Below are positions 17,185 through 26,326 of a stretch of DNA of 64,000 nucleotides, one piece after another (the first letter of the stretch is position 1; each line of letters opens with the position of its first letter). The notes beneath the pieces were generated by a model. It was not told the origin of the DNA. It did not search any database and was given only the letters and a program-made list of their open reading frames with translations. Source of the stretch: Pseudomonas frederiksbergensis (GTDB lineage Bacteria; Pseudomonadota; Gammaproteobacteria; Pseudomonadales; Pseudomonadaceae); assembly GCF_017114915.1 (NCBI RefSeq), contig NZ_JAAUOE010000011.1, positions 78,058-142,057 of the forward strand, given 5' to 3'. Made by a program: the position numbers and the translations under genes.

Positions 17185-18342
17185 TCATATCCAATTTAGG
17201 TAAAACTGTACCAGCGCTGCGGCAAGATCTGCGTGCAAGGCTTGTTCCAGACACCACGCCTCGGCATGTTTTTCCAGTTCCGGCCAATGTTTGCGGGTTG
17301 ATTTCCAGTGCTCGGCCATTGTCTCACCTGAATTCCACGCCCGCCATAGACCGCTGATCGCCTCGCCGGCAGATGGGGACAGGCCTTGGGTATACAGGGT
17401 CAGGAAGGCGTCGAGCTTGTCCAGATGGATGTCTTCGTCCTGCCTATAGATGTGCCAGAGCAGCGGCCGGCCTGCCCATTGGGCACGGACAAAGGAATCT
17501 TCGCCGCGCACGGCGTTGAAATCGCAGCTCCACAGCAACTGGTCATATTGATCCTGTCGGACGAACGGCAGCACTTGCACGGTCAAGGCATCACGTACAT
17601 GCACCGCCCCGGTAGTCAGCCCGCCTACCCCGAGCCAACGCTCGACGTCGCCGAGAATCCGGCCTTCGGGCACCAGCAGATGAGTGGGCGTCGAATCGGC
17701 AGCCAGGGTATCGAGCCAACTGGCCAGCGCGGTATTTTCGTAGGCAAACAGCGAGATCAGCTGTGCATTCGGCGCGCGATCAACCCCCAGTTCTTGCAGG
17801 AACTCTCGCTGAGCTTGTGGATTTTGTTGAAACTGCCGACGCCGCTCAAGCAACCCCCTCTCACGCAGCAGGCCACCGGTGCCCTTGCGAAAACCCGGGA
17901 AGAAAAAGAACTTCTGCACGTTCTTGTACTTCACCGACGGCAAGCCATGGCAGCCGACGACCCAGTCCTCGGCGCTCAGATAATCAAGGTTCATCCACAA
18001 CGGCGGTTTTTCCCGCTCGGACATGGCCTCCATATAAGCACTCGGCAACTGGCAGGCAAACGCGGCGATGACGACATCTGCAGCGTCGGTGGGTTGCCAA
18101 TCGGCCGACCATTGCCGTACCTCGACGCCCTGTTGCCACTGCTGCGCAGCGTTGATATCGATTTGCGGACACAATCGCTCGAAGGCCCGCAGGTCGTCGA
18201 CCCACAAGCGCACCGCCACGCCATGTTCGGCCACCAGTTGTCGGGCCAGACGCCAGGTCACGCCGATGTCGCCGAAGTTGTCGACCACGGTGCAAAAAAT
18301 ATCCCAGCGCCCGCAGTTTTTCATTGGAGGCATTTCAGGCAT
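17185..18342 (-). CDS. earP: EF-P arginine rhamnosyltransferase EarP
   Basis: A 385-residue GT-B glycosyltransferase that transfers rhamnose from dTDP-rhamnose to Arg32 of EF-P. The catalytic-acid region VVDNFGDIGVTWRLARQL carries the two key aspartates (here D21 and D25). The C-terminal nucleotide-sugar part includes RGEDSFVRAQWAGRPLLWHIYRQDEDIHLDKL. I retain the start at 18342 because GGGAG is 6 nt upstream; a start at the internal MKNCGRW would match other EarP lengths. It pairs with efp in one unit. Confidence 0.95.
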   Translation of the reverse strand: MPEMPPMKNCGRWDIFCTVVDNFGDIGVTWRLARQLVAEHGVAVRLWVDDLRAFERLCPQIDINAAQQWQQGVEVRQWSADWQPTDAADVVIAAFACQLPSAYMEAMSEREKPPLWMNLDYLSAEDWVVGCHGLPSVKYKNVQKFFFFPGFRKGTGGLLRERGLLERRRQFQQNPQAQREFLQELGVDRAPNAQLISLFAYENTALASWLDTLAADSTPTHLLVPEGRILGDVERWLGVGGLTTGAVHVRDALTVQVLPFVRQDQYDQLLWSCDFNAVRGEDSFVRAQWAGRPLLWHIYRQDEDIHLDKLDAFLTLYTQGLSPSAGEAISGLWRAWNSGETMAEHWKSTRKHWPELEKHAEAWCLEQALHADLAAALVQFYLNWI

Positions 18343-18466
18343 TCCAGGCTCCCGTTGGCAAAGGCGCCGATTGTCCGCATAAATTACCCCGTGCAGAAGA
18401 GCCGACGGCGATTAATCTTCATGCGACAATCGCCACTCGCCCGCGACCACCCGCCAGGAGGCAGTA

Positions 18467-18865
18467 ATGCCCTATCGCCCCAACCCGCGCCGTCCCTTGC
18501 CGATCCAGTTCAATGCACTGCACCTGACCGGCAGCATTGCCCTCGGTTTGTGGCTGGGATTTATCGCGATCGCCCTGACCTGCTGGCTCGCCTGGCGCCT
18601 GTTGTTCAACGAGCAATTGGCGCCCTTGGCCCAAGCGGTGGAGCAACTGGCCAGACCGCCGATGATTGAGCAACCCGCTGGGCAAAACCCGATGTTCGAA
18701 CAGTACGAGGACCACCTGCGCCGCAACGAGCAGCAGCAAATGGTGGAACAGGCCAGAAGCAGCCAACACAATCTGTCCAATCCAAAATGCCAGTTCTGGC
18801 TGCAACAGGACCAGACCGCACCGAGCGAAAAAAGCCGTGCGAACGTCCTGCAATTCTGCGATTGA
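18467..18865 (+). CDS. Small single-pass membrane protein of unknown function
   Basis: I do not recognise this family. The 132-residue protein has one hydrophobic helix (about residues 22-45, IALGLWLGFIAIALTCWLAW), then a Gln/Glu-rich, probably coiled, C-terminal part with two late cysteines. It is divergent from earP and ends 2 bp before the Gre-like gene, so the two are probably translated together. Confidence 0.7.
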   Translation: MPYRPNPRRPLPIQFNALHLTGSIALGLWLGFIAIALTCWLAWRLLFNEQLAPLAQAVEQLARPPMIEQPAGQNPMFEQYEDHLRRNEQQQMVEQARSSQHNLSNPKCQFWLQQDQTAPSEKSRANVLQFCD

Positions 18866-18867
18866 TC

Positions 18868-19362
18868 ATGAAGCGCTCTATGCACAAACCGACCGTCCAC
18901 CAACTGATTATCGACAAGCTGCGGATCGATCTCGACATCGCCGAGCGTGCCGCGCAAACCGCTTACGAAACCGCGACCCACGAAGAAAACATAGCCGAAA
19001 ACAAGTACGACACCCTGGGGCTGGAGGCGTCTTATCTGGCGGCCGGACAGGCTAGACGGGTGGAGGAAATCAGACTGTCATTAGCATTGTGCCAGAACCT
19101 GACACTGCGGCCTTATGACGACCGGCGCGGTATCGAAGTCGGCGCCCTGCTCGGCCTGGAAGACGAAAAGGGTCGCGAACAATGGCTGTTCCTGGCCCCC
19201 GACGCGGCCGGGTTGAAGGTGGATCTGGTGGGGCAACTGATTACCGTCATCACCCCTCGCTCACCGCTGGGCAAAGGCCTGCTGGGCAAGTTCGAAGGGG
19301 ATGAAGTGGAGATTCTGGTGGCGGGCGCTCGGCAACAGTTTTCTGTCACCGAGGTGGTCTAA
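18868..19362 (+). CDS. Atypical GreA/GreB-family protein
   Basis: A 164-residue protein with the Gre layout: an N-terminal coiled-coil hairpin (about residues 10-75) and a C-terminal FKBP-like domain (VGALLGLEDEKGREQWLFLAPDAAGL, TPRSPLGKGLLGKFEGDEVEI). The hairpin tip reads HEENIAENKYDT instead of the usual DRSENAEY seen in the GreB at 31613. Whether it stimulates RNA polymerase cleavage or instead competes for the secondary channel is unknown. No good ribosome site; it probably depends on coupling with the membrane-protein gene. Confidence 0.78.
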   Translation: MKRSMHKPTVHQLIIDKLRIDLDIAERAAQTAYETATHEENIAENKYDTLGLEASYLAAGQARRVEEIRLSLALCQNLTLRPYDDRRGIEVGALLGLEDEKGREQWLFLAPDAAGLKVDLVGQLITVITPRSPLGKGLLGKFEGDEVEILVAGARQQFSVTEVV

Positions 19363-19370
19363 GCAAACCC

Positions 19371-20354
<984 letters not shown>

Positions 20355-20389
20355 TCAAAGCAGGTAGACGCCACGGGCATCAGCGACGG

Positions 20390-20417
20390 TATATAACTAT
20401 ATTAATGGTTAGACCAA
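20390..20417 (-). promoter_or_regulatory. Predicted cysB promoter
   Basis: On the minus strand, TTGGTC (20412-20417) and TATATA (20390-20395) are 16 bp apart, about 45 bp before the cysB start, in an AT-rich stretch with several TTAATATAGTTATA-like repeats where CysB could autoregulate. Confidence 0.4.
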
Positions 20418-20458
20418 TAAATCTAGAACTTTTTTATCAAAATGCCATTATTCGTGTT

Positions 20459-20962
20459 CTAGCGATCCTCTTTGCGGCGACGCTCCACCAGCGGCACCAG
20501 ATAGACCGGCACCCTGGCCAGTTGCAACACGCGTGCAGCGGTTCGGCCCAACGGCGTTTCCGCACCGGCACCATGGCTGTGACTCCCTACGATCAGCAAA
20601 TCGACAGAGAGTTTCTGTGCCTGGTCGAGAATCACCTGCGACGGATCGCCCTGCAGCACCCGCACTGCCTGGATCCGCTGCAGGTCCTGCTCTCCTTCAT
20701 CCCCCAGCTCTTCGCGAAAGTTGTCGAGCACCCGTTGCTGGATATTGGCGATCACATTGTTCAGACCCTGACTGTGAAATTCGTTCAAGGACTTCTCGTC
20801 GAGATAACTCTGCAACACGGATTCGGCAAACAGCCCCATGGGCTCTACCGCATGCACCACATACAAGTCGGCATTGAATGTTCGAGCCAGTTCCAAGGCA
20901 TGCTGCATCACCAATGGTGCGTACAGACCCAGGTCAGTGGCATACAGCATCGAACGAATCAT
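20459..20962 (-). CDS. Universal stress protein (UspA family)
   Basis: A 167-residue single-domain Usp. The N-terminal MLYATDLG and the ATP-binding signature GSHSHGAGAETPLGRTAARVL (a G-2x-G-9x-G-T type) are visible. It may help survival under stress, but no specific role can be read. It is upstream of cysB in the same orientation with a 113-bp gap, and has a strong GAGGAGG ribosome site. Confidence 0.9.
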   Translation of the reverse strand: MIRSMLYATDLGLYAPLVMQHALELARTFNADLYVVHAVEPMGLFAESVLQSYLDEKSLNEFHSQGLNNVIANIQQRVLDNFREELGDEGEQDLQRIQAVRVLQGDPSQVILDQAQKLSVDLLIVGSHSHGAGAETPLGRTAARVLQLARVPVYLVPLVERRRKEDR

Positions 20963-21059
20963 ATGACCTCCTCGAATGCCAACATGGCGGAGATTTGATT
21001 CAGCTTAGCAGTGCCGCAGCGAGTGCGGCGTCCGGCGCAACGCATTGAACCGCCGGGCT

Positions 21060-21965
21060 TTAAACCGATGGCTCGTTACTGATGCCATGGGGCACGTGCC
21101 CGGTGGCAACCACTTCACGGGCCAGCTCGCAATGGCCGGCCTGATCGTCGAAAAATACATCGGCGGCAAAGGCTTCGAGAAAAGCCGACTTGGTCAGACC
21201 GCCGAGGAACAGCGATTCATCCAGACGAATATCCCATTCGCGCAAGGTGCGGATCACCCGTTCATGGGCCGGCGCCGATCGCGCGGTCACCAACGCGGTG
21301 CGGATCGGACAGGCGTCATCGGGGAACTCGCGCTGCAACAGGTTGAGCGCCGCGAGGAAGCCTTTGAACGGCCCGCCACGCAAAGGCTCGCGAGCCGCCT
21401 CACGTTCGCTGGCTTGAAACGCCGCAAGGCCTCCCGACTGATAGACCCGTTCCGATTCGTCGGAAAACAGCACCGCGTCACCATCGAACGCAATGCGCAA
21501 TTCATCGCTGGCGGCGCGGCTGGCACCGCCCGACAGAATGGTCGCTGCGGCAAAACCGGCATCCAGCGCACTGCGCACATCGTCGGCATGGGTCGACAGA
21601 AACAGGTCGCAACCAAAGGCCTTGAGGTACGGATAAGGACTGCGCCCGCCGACGAATGCCGCGCGCGATATCGCCAGGCCATAGTGATGAATCGAGTTGA
21701 AAACCCGCAGGCCGGTGTCCGCGCTGTTGCGCGATACCAGGATCACTTCGACCCGGGCACGGCCGAGACGGGCGTTCAGATTCAGGAGTTTTTCCACCAA
21801 CGGGAATGCATCGCCGGGCTCGAGAATTTCGTCTTCGTGTTCGATCTGGTACTGCCGATAGGCTTCGACCCCGCTCGACAGATAGACCTTGTGGCTCTCG
21901 CTCAAGTCGAACAGCGCTCGCGAAGAAATCGCCAGCACCAGTTTGTCGTCTATGCCATTAGCCAT
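21060..21965 (-). CDS. Cytosolic 5'-nucleotidase (cN-I family)
   Basis: A 301-residue HAD-type protein of the 5'-nucleotidase cN-I family (PF06189), hydrolysing nucleoside monophosphates such as AMP. The catalytic DxD-type motif is in RIAFDGDAVLFSDESE; the C-terminal FLGGLTKSAFLEAFAADVFFDDQ holds the late acidic motif. Bacterial members are barely characterised. It ends its own transcript region; the PanE-like gene lies 24 bp upstream in the same orientation. Confidence 0.85.
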   Translation of the reverse strand: MANGIDDKLVLAISSRALFDLSESHKVYLSSGVEAYRQYQIEHEDEILEPGDAFPLVEKLLNLNARLGRARVEVILVSRNSADTGLRVFNSIHHYGLAISRAAFVGGRSPYPYLKAFGCDLFLSTHADDVRSALDAGFAAATILSGGASRAASDELRIAFDGDAVLFSDESERVYQSGGLAAFQASEREAAREPLRGGPFKGFLAALNLLQREFPDDACPIRTALVTARSAPAHERVIRTLREWDIRLDESLFLGGLTKSAFLEAFAADVFFDDQAGHCELAREVVATGHVPHGISNEPSV

Positions 21966-21989
21966 GCCCTTCCCCCTTCCTTGACCGAC

Positions 21990-22940
21990 TCAGCGATTAC
22001 GGCGGTCGATAAAACTCAAGCTGCGATACAAGGCCTCGATTCGCGGCAATTCACATCCCGCCGCCTTCGCCGCTGCCAGTGGCCGAGTGTAGATCGCCTC
22101 CAGCTCCAGCGGCCGCTTGTGCAGAAAATCGTGGTACATGCTCGGCCAGTAGTCGGGCATTTTCTCGGTCATCATGAACAGATAGTCGGCGTAACCCGAC
22201 GGCATGTCATGCCCGCAGGCCTTGGCCCCCCGAACTACTTCGGCCATCAAGGCCTGAATCAGCGCGCGGCTGTCGGTATCCGCCATCAACGGTGTGGTGC
22301 TGGCCCCGAGCAGCACCGACAGACCGTTGTAGGGAATATTCCAGACCAGTTTCTGCCAACGTGCCTGCTGCAGGTTCGCCATGGCCTGGGCGTCGATGCC
22401 AGCAGCGCGGAACAGCCCGGCGCCTTCTTCGACGATGTTCATGCGTGACGGTTCATCGGCGGCGGGGCCACTGTGGTAGCCGACATTCACCGCACCGAGC
22501 GCTTGATGGGTGATGACCCCAGGGCCGGTGCGATGGACGCAAATCAGACAAAGCCCGCCGAGCAGGTGCAGCGAATCAGGGAGCAGTCCGCGCAGACTGT
22601 CTTCGACGTCCAGGCCATTTTGCAGCAACAGCACTTTGGCATCAGGTGCCGCGGCTTGAATGATGGCCGGTGCCAGGTCCGCGTTACTGGTGGTCTTGGC
22701 GCCTACCAGCAGCCAGTCACAGGGCGGCATGTCGGCAGCCGACGAATAGGCCTGAACCGGGTTCAGGGTCAGCGGGCCCAATGACGCATGGTCCAGATGC
22801 AAACCGCGTTCAGTCACCGCTGAAAACTCGCTGCGCAACAGAAAATGCACATCGAAGCCGGCACGCGCCAGCATCAGCCCGTAGAAACCACCGATCGCGC
22901 CGGTCCCGATAATGCCGATTGTCGGCCTGGTCACTGTCAT
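21990..22940 (-). CDS. 2-dehydropantoate 2-reductase family protein (PanE-like)
   Basis: A 316-residue NADPH-dependent reductase. The Rossmann motif GIIGTGAIGGFYGLMLARAG is at the N-terminus, and the catalytic lysine region is QARWQKLVWNIPYNGLSVLLG. PanE makes pantoate for coenzyme A, but pseudomonads carry several paralogues, so the pathway assignment is uncertain. The start at 22940 has an AGAGGA site and overlaps the stop of the thioredoxin-like gene by 4 bp (ATGA), implying translational coupling. Confidence 0.86.
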   Translation of the reverse strand: MTVTRPTIGIIGTGAIGGFYGLMLARAGFDVHFLLRSEFSAVTERGLHLDHASLGPLTLNPVQAYSSAADMPPCDWLLVGAKTTSNADLAPAIIQAAAPDAKVLLLQNGLDVEDSLRGLLPDSLHLLGGLCLICVHRTGPGVITHQALGAVNVGYHSGPAADEPSRMNIVEEGAGLFRAAGIDAQAMANLQQARWQKLVWNIPYNGLSVLLGASTTPLMADTDSRALIQALMAEVVRGAKACGHDMPSGYADYLFMMTEKMPDYWPSMYHDFLHKRPLELEAIYTRPLAAAKAAGCELPRIEALYRSLSFIDRRNR

Positions 22941-23323
22941 GGCAATTCCTCTGCTGGTCGATTCAACGCCCGCCCCACGGCCTCGTTGAGCGCCGCGCGG
23001 GTCAGACGCGACTGTAGCGCCCCGAAGAACTCGCCGTCGCGCACCACAAACAGCGCCGGCAAATGAAAGACCCGATAACGCTCGACCGCCCCGCCATTGT
23101 TGCCGGCATCGATCCAGCACAGTCGATCGACCGCCAGATCGAACCTGGGCAATTGCTCACGGGCAAAGCGGCAACTGGCGCAGCCAACGCTGGTGAAAAT
23201 CACCAGGGAAATGCCGCTCATTGCCAGTAGCCGTTGGTCGGCGTCGAAATCGGTCAGTTCCGATTCGACCACTATACTGGGAGAAACAGTGTCAAGTGGC
23301 CGACACAGGGAGTCCGTGTTCAT
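22937..23323 (-). CDS. Thioredoxin-fold protein with CASC motif
   Basis: A 128-residue thioredoxin-like protein. The redox motif is CASC (C48, C51) in IFTSVGCASCRFAREQLPRFDL, and the cis-proline segment is FHLPALFVV. There is no signal peptide, so it is cytoplasmic. The start at 23323 overlaps the start codon of the divergent PilZ gene; a later internal start at the MSGISL segment would also leave the fold intact. It is coupled to the downstream reductase gene. Confidence 0.8.
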   Translation of the reverse strand: MNTDSLCRPLDTVSPSIVVESELTDFDADQRLLAMSGISLVIFTSVGCASCRFAREQLPRFDLAVDRLCWIDAGNNGGAVERYRVFHLPALFVVRDGEFFGALQSRLTRAALNEAVGRALNRPAEELP

Positions 23324-23765
23324 GAGACGTTATCTTCCTCATCCTGACGATGTGCCCGTCGAATTAACGTTGTTCAAACATGAGTGTATTTCGCGGCAAC
23401 AGCTGCACACTATCAGCCTCGGTGGCATGGCTTGCAATTACCACCGCGCGTGGCGCCACGGTACGGCGCTGGAAGTACGCATGCCGACCCTGAACCCGGA
23501 CTTGCGTTTCCTGGGTTATGTGGCGTGGTGTTTGCGACGCAAACGCGGCTATCTGGTGGGCATCGCCTTCGTCGACGAACAGACGCTGTTTTGCGCGCGG
23601 ATGGGTGAGCAGATCTGCCAGATCGAACGTTACTGTCGCCAGCATGACCCGCACGACGACCTGCAGGATATTCAGGCCCTGGCTCTGGAATGGGTCCAGC
23701 ATCACGCCGACGAGTTCTCCCACGACGCCGTTCGCAAGGCATTTGCACAGCCAGTGCTGGATTAG
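23322..23765 (+). CDS. PilZ-domain protein
   Basis: A 147-residue single PilZ domain protein, expected to bind cyclic di-GMP. The N-terminal MRRYLPHPDDVPVEL and the internal LGGMACNYHRAW / VRMPTLNPDLRFLGYVAWCLRRKRGYLVGIAF fit the fold. The canonical RxxxR and DxSxxG motifs are degenerate, the usual D/N-x-S-x-x-G being ISLGGMAC, so ligand binding is not assured. A GGGAG site lies 9 nt before the ATG. Confidence 0.78.
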   Translation: MRRYLPHPDDVPVELTLFKHECISRQQLHTISLGGMACNYHRAWRHGTALEVRMPTLNPDLRFLGYVAWCLRRKRGYLVGIAFVDEQTLFCARMGEQICQIERYCRQHDPHDDLQDIQALALEWVQHHADEFSHDAVRKAFAQPVLD

Positions 23766-23892
23766 GGGGCGTTTGCCCATTGTCGAGCCACGGTGTAACG
23801 CGCTAAGGTTCGACTCCCCGACGCGCTTAATTTGCTGTGCTCCGCCGCGCGGGTTCGCTGGCGGCCGGCACCCGTGACCTGACGAGTAAACG

Positions 23893-24969
23893 ATGGCTGA
23901 TTTACCGATCAACGACCTTAACGTCGCCTCCAACGAGACCCTGATCACTCCCGATCAGCTCAAGCGTGATATCCCTCTGAGCGACGCTGCCCTGCGCACC
24001 GTCACCAAGGGTCGCGAAGTCATTCGCAACATTCTTGATGGCACCGACCACCGCCTGTTCGTCGTGATCGGGCCGTGCTCGATCCATGACATCAAGGCTG
24101 CCCACGAATACGCCGAGCGCCTGAAGGTGCTCGCGGCCGAAGTGTCCGATACCCTGTACCTGGTCATGCGCGTGTATTTCGAAAAGCCACGCACCACCGT
24201 CGGCTGGAAAGGCTTGATCAACGATCCGTATCTGGATGACTCGTTCAAGATTCAGGATGGCCTGCACATCGGTCGTCAATTGCTGCTGGACCTGGCCGAG
24301 ATGGGCCTGCCGACCGCGACCGAAGCCCTCGACCCGATCTCCCCGCAATACTTGCAGGACCTGATCAGTTGGTCGGCGATCGGCGCACGCACCACCGAAT
24401 CCCAGACTCACCGTGAAATGGCTTCCGGCCTGTCCTCGGCCGTCGGCTTCAAGAACGGCACCGATGGCGGCCTGACCGTGGCGATCAACGCGCTGCAGTC
24501 GGTTTCCAGCCCGCACCGCTTCCTGGGCATCAACCAGGAAGGTGGCGTGTCGATTGTCACCACCAAGGGCAATGCCTACGGTCACGTGGTATTGCGCGGC
24601 GGTAACGGCAAGCCGAACTACGATTCGGTCAGCGTCGCGCTCTGCGAACAAGCACTGAACAAGGCCGGGATCAAGCCCAACATCATGGTCGATTGCAGCC
24701 ACGCCAACTCCAACAAGGACCCGGCCCTGCAACCCCTGGTGATGGAGAACGTCGCCAACCAGATCCTCGAAGGCAACCAGTCGATCATCGGCCTGATGGT
24801 CGAAAGTCACCTGAACTGGGGCTGCCAGGCGATCCCGAAAGACCTCGCCGACCTGCAATATGGCGTGTCGATCACCGATGCCTGCATCGATTGGACTGCC
24901 ACCGAAAACACCTTGCGCAGCATGCATGCCAAGCTCAAGGACGTGCTGCCTAAACGCGATCGCAGCTGA
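23893..24969 (+). CDS. Class I 3-deoxy-7-phosphoheptulonate synthase
   Basis: A 358-residue AroF/AroG/AroH-type DAHP synthase. The family motifs are VVIGPCSIHD, RVYFEKPRTTVGWKGLINDPYLD, ALDPISPQYLQDLISWSAIGARTTESQTHREMASGLS, and MVDCSHANSNK. It catalyses the same reaction as the unrelated class II enzyme at 8549; class I enzymes are usually inhibited by one aromatic amino acid, but which one cannot be told here. A clear terminator follows. Confidence 0.95.
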   Translation: MADLPINDLNVASNETLITPDQLKRDIPLSDAALRTVTKGREVIRNILDGTDHRLFVVIGPCSIHDIKAAHEYAERLKVLAAEVSDTLYLVMRVYFEKPRTTVGWKGLINDPYLDDSFKIQDGLHIGRQLLLDLAEMGLPTATEALDPISPQYLQDLISWSAIGARTTESQTHREMASGLSSAVGFKNGTDGGLTVAINALQSVSSPHRFLGINQEGGVSIVTTKGNAYGHVVLRGGNGKPNYDSVSVALCEQALNKAGIKPNIMVDCSHANSNKDPALQPLVMENVANQILEGNQSIIGLMVESHLNWGCQAIPKDLADLQYGVSITDACIDWTATENTLRSMHAKLKDVLPKRDRS

Positions 24970-24983
24970 TCGCCATTTCGCGC

Positions 24984-25020
24984 ATAAAAAAACGCCAGGT
25001 TTGAACCTGGCGTTTTTTTA
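24984..25020. terminator. Bidirectional terminator after the class I DAHP synthase gene
   Basis: AAAAAAACGCCAGGT-TTGA-ACCTGGCGTTTTTTT, a perfect stem with A- and T-runs, between two convergent genes. Confidence 0.92.
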
Positions 25021-25034
25021 TGGGTTGGTTTTGT

Positions 25035-25316
25035 TCACAACTTGGCGGCATGCCGTTGGTGACGCTCCATATAGCGCTCCACGTAGGAGCACGATGGAAT
25101 CACCGTATAGCCCATTTCATCGGCGTATTGCAGTGCCTGCTCGGTCAATGCCGCCGCAATGCCGCGACCACGCAGCGCGTTGGGCACAAAAGTGCGATAA
25201 ATATCCAGGGTCTGCTTCCCCAGATCCATATAGGTCAGGTAGGCACGATAACCGTCCACAGTGGTCTCGAACTGATGACCAGCCTGGTCATGGTGGATGG
25301 ACAACGCCTCGCTCAT
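25035..25316 (-). CDS. Small GNAT-family N-acetyltransferase (YjdJ/NATD1-like)
   Basis: A 93-residue minimal GNAT. The acetyl-CoA loop is in TFVPNALRGRGIAAALTEQALQYADEMG, followed by IPSCSYVERYMERH, typical of the YjdJ/NATD1 type. The acceptor is unknown. I choose the ATG at 25316, spaced 5 nt from GAGGAG; the preceding GTG is an alternative. Confidence 0.86.
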   Translation of the reverse strand: MSEALSIHHDQAGHQFETTVDGYRAYLTYMDLGKQTLDIYRTFVPNALRGRGIAAALTEQALQYADEMGYTVIPSCSYVERYMERHQRHAAKL

Positions 25317-25353
25317 CACTACTCCTCGCGGGTCTTTAATTCTGACCCCTACC

Positions 25354-25503
25354 TTACCGATGTTTTTCCGGCGAAGGAACCTCTACGCCACCCCGTGCCT
25401 GAATGGACATCGAGAGTGCAGCACCCATCTCGCGCAACCGAGCACGTATCAAATAGTAGGCACCATTGGCAAAAATGCTCAAGGGACGCTCGTCATCGTG
25501 CAT
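25354..25503 (-). CDS. Candidate small protein, 49 codons
   Basis: An open frame in otherwise empty DNA encodes MHDDERPLSIFANGAYY... and ends ...SPEKHR. It has normal codon choice for the genome and a compositionally protein-like sequence with an Arg-rich amphipathic middle (LIRARLREMG). No good ribosome site precedes the ATG, and the frame is open further upstream, so the start is unsure. I do not recognise the family. Confidence 0.4.
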   Translation of the reverse strand: MHDDERPLSIFANGAYYLIRARLREMGAALSMSIQARGGVEVPSPEKHR

Positions 25504-25801
25504 CGGCTGGCGAGGGTTGCTGCGAATTACGCAGGGACGGCTCGACCGAAGATTTCCCGGGTCGAAGCCTGAACATTGCCGGACATTGAGACTTAAGACG
25601 AACGCCCTTTGTTTAAGTCACTCAACATGGATAAAGATATGAGAGCGGCTGTGCAAAATTCGAACAAAAGTGTGGACGAATCCATCTAGACAGACTTTAG
25701 CCAAGACTGAAAAACAGCTGCCGACACCGGGAACTTTTCTCCCTCGGCTCACTCACCTCGGGCCTCGCAGCTGGATATTTTTCATACAACGCAGTTAAAA
25801 G
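25504..25801. other. AT-richer region upstream of oprI with no clear gene
   Basis: About 300 bp with no supported gene. The minus strand contains a 19-codon frame, MSGNVQASTREIFGRAVPA, ending just before the 49-codon frame; it could be a leader peptide or chance. The rest is AT-richer than the neighbouring genes. Confidence 0.3.
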
Positions 25802-25871
25802 TTGCTCGAAAAAGAATCAACGCCTACAATTTTTTTTGCTTCTTGCGCTACGTCAGTTTACTTACTACAAG
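25802..25871 (+). promoter_or_regulatory. Tandem sigma-70-like promoters of oprI
   Basis: P1 is TTGCTC (25802-25807), 17 bp, TACAAT (25825-25830). P2 is TTGCGC (25843-25848), 17 bp, TACAAG (25866-25871). Both point at oprI, which needs very high expression. The leader from P2 would be about 75 nt. Confidence 0.5.
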
Positions 25872-25951
25872 TAATGGGTAGTATGTACGCCGGCTATTTC
25901 CTCACTCTGAGGAGACAGCTACTTAATAGAAAGTCCTTGAAGGGGAACACG

Positions 25952-26203
25952 ATGAACAACGTTCTGAAATTCTCTGCTCTGGCTCTGGCCGCAGTTCTGG
26001 CTACCGGTTGCAGCAGCGTATCTAAAGAAACCGAAGCACGTCTGACTGCTACTGAAGACGCAGCAGCTCGCGCCCAAGCTCGTGCAGACGAAGCTTACCG
26101 TAAAGCTGATGAAGCTCTGGCTGCTGCTCAAAAAGCACAACAGACTGCTGACGAAGCTAACGAGCGTGCTCTGCGCATGCTGGAAAAAGCTAGCCGCAAG
26201 TAA
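25952..26203 (+). CDS. oprI: Outer membrane lipoprotein OprI (Lpp-type)
   Basis: An 83-residue precursor of the abundant murein lipoprotein. The lipobox LATGC puts lipidation at C20. The mature part is an Ala-rich heptad coiled-coil ([34 protein letters not shown]) that trimerises, ending in the C-terminal lysine in KASRK used for peptidoglycan attachment. Strong AAGGGG ribosome site, tandem promoters upstream, terminator downstream. Confidence 0.98.
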   Translation: MNNVLKFSALALAAVLATGCSSVSKETEARLTATEDAAARAQARADEAYRKADEALAAAQKAQQTADEANERALRMLEKASRK

Positions 26204-26225
26204 TAGTCCTTCGGGATTGTTATCA

Positions 26226-26257
26226 AGCCGACCCATATTTTGGGTCGGCTTTTTTAT
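26226..26257 (+). terminator. Terminator of oprI
   Basis: AGCCGACCCA-TATTT-TGGGTCGGCTTTTTTAT: strong stem and T6 tract. Confidence 0.92.
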
Positions 26258-26279
26258 TGCCCGGTGTTTCTGCTGGCGA

Positions 26280-26318
26280 TAAAAAACCCGCCGACGCGGC
26301 TTGCATCGGCGGGTTGCT
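26280..26318 (-). terminator. Terminator of the L,D-transpeptidase gene
   Basis: On the minus strand, AACCCGCCGATGC...GCGTCGGCGGGTTTTTT forms a strong hairpin with a T6 tract, 9 bp after the stop codon of the leftward gene. Confidence 0.85.
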
Positions 26319-26326
26319 TTAACGCG

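Noticed and set aside
21060..22448. Long plus-strand frame of 467 codons over the nucleotidase and PanE-like genes
   Set aside because: It is antisense to two well-supported genes and has no recognisable motifs.
23795..23830. tRNA-like GGTTCGACTCC upstream of the class I DAHP synthase gene
   Set aside because: The flanking bases do not form a T-stem, and no acceptor or anticodon arms can be built.
23902..24927. 341-codon antisense frame over the class I DAHP synthase gene
   Set aside because: Shadow frame; the plus-strand gene is certain.
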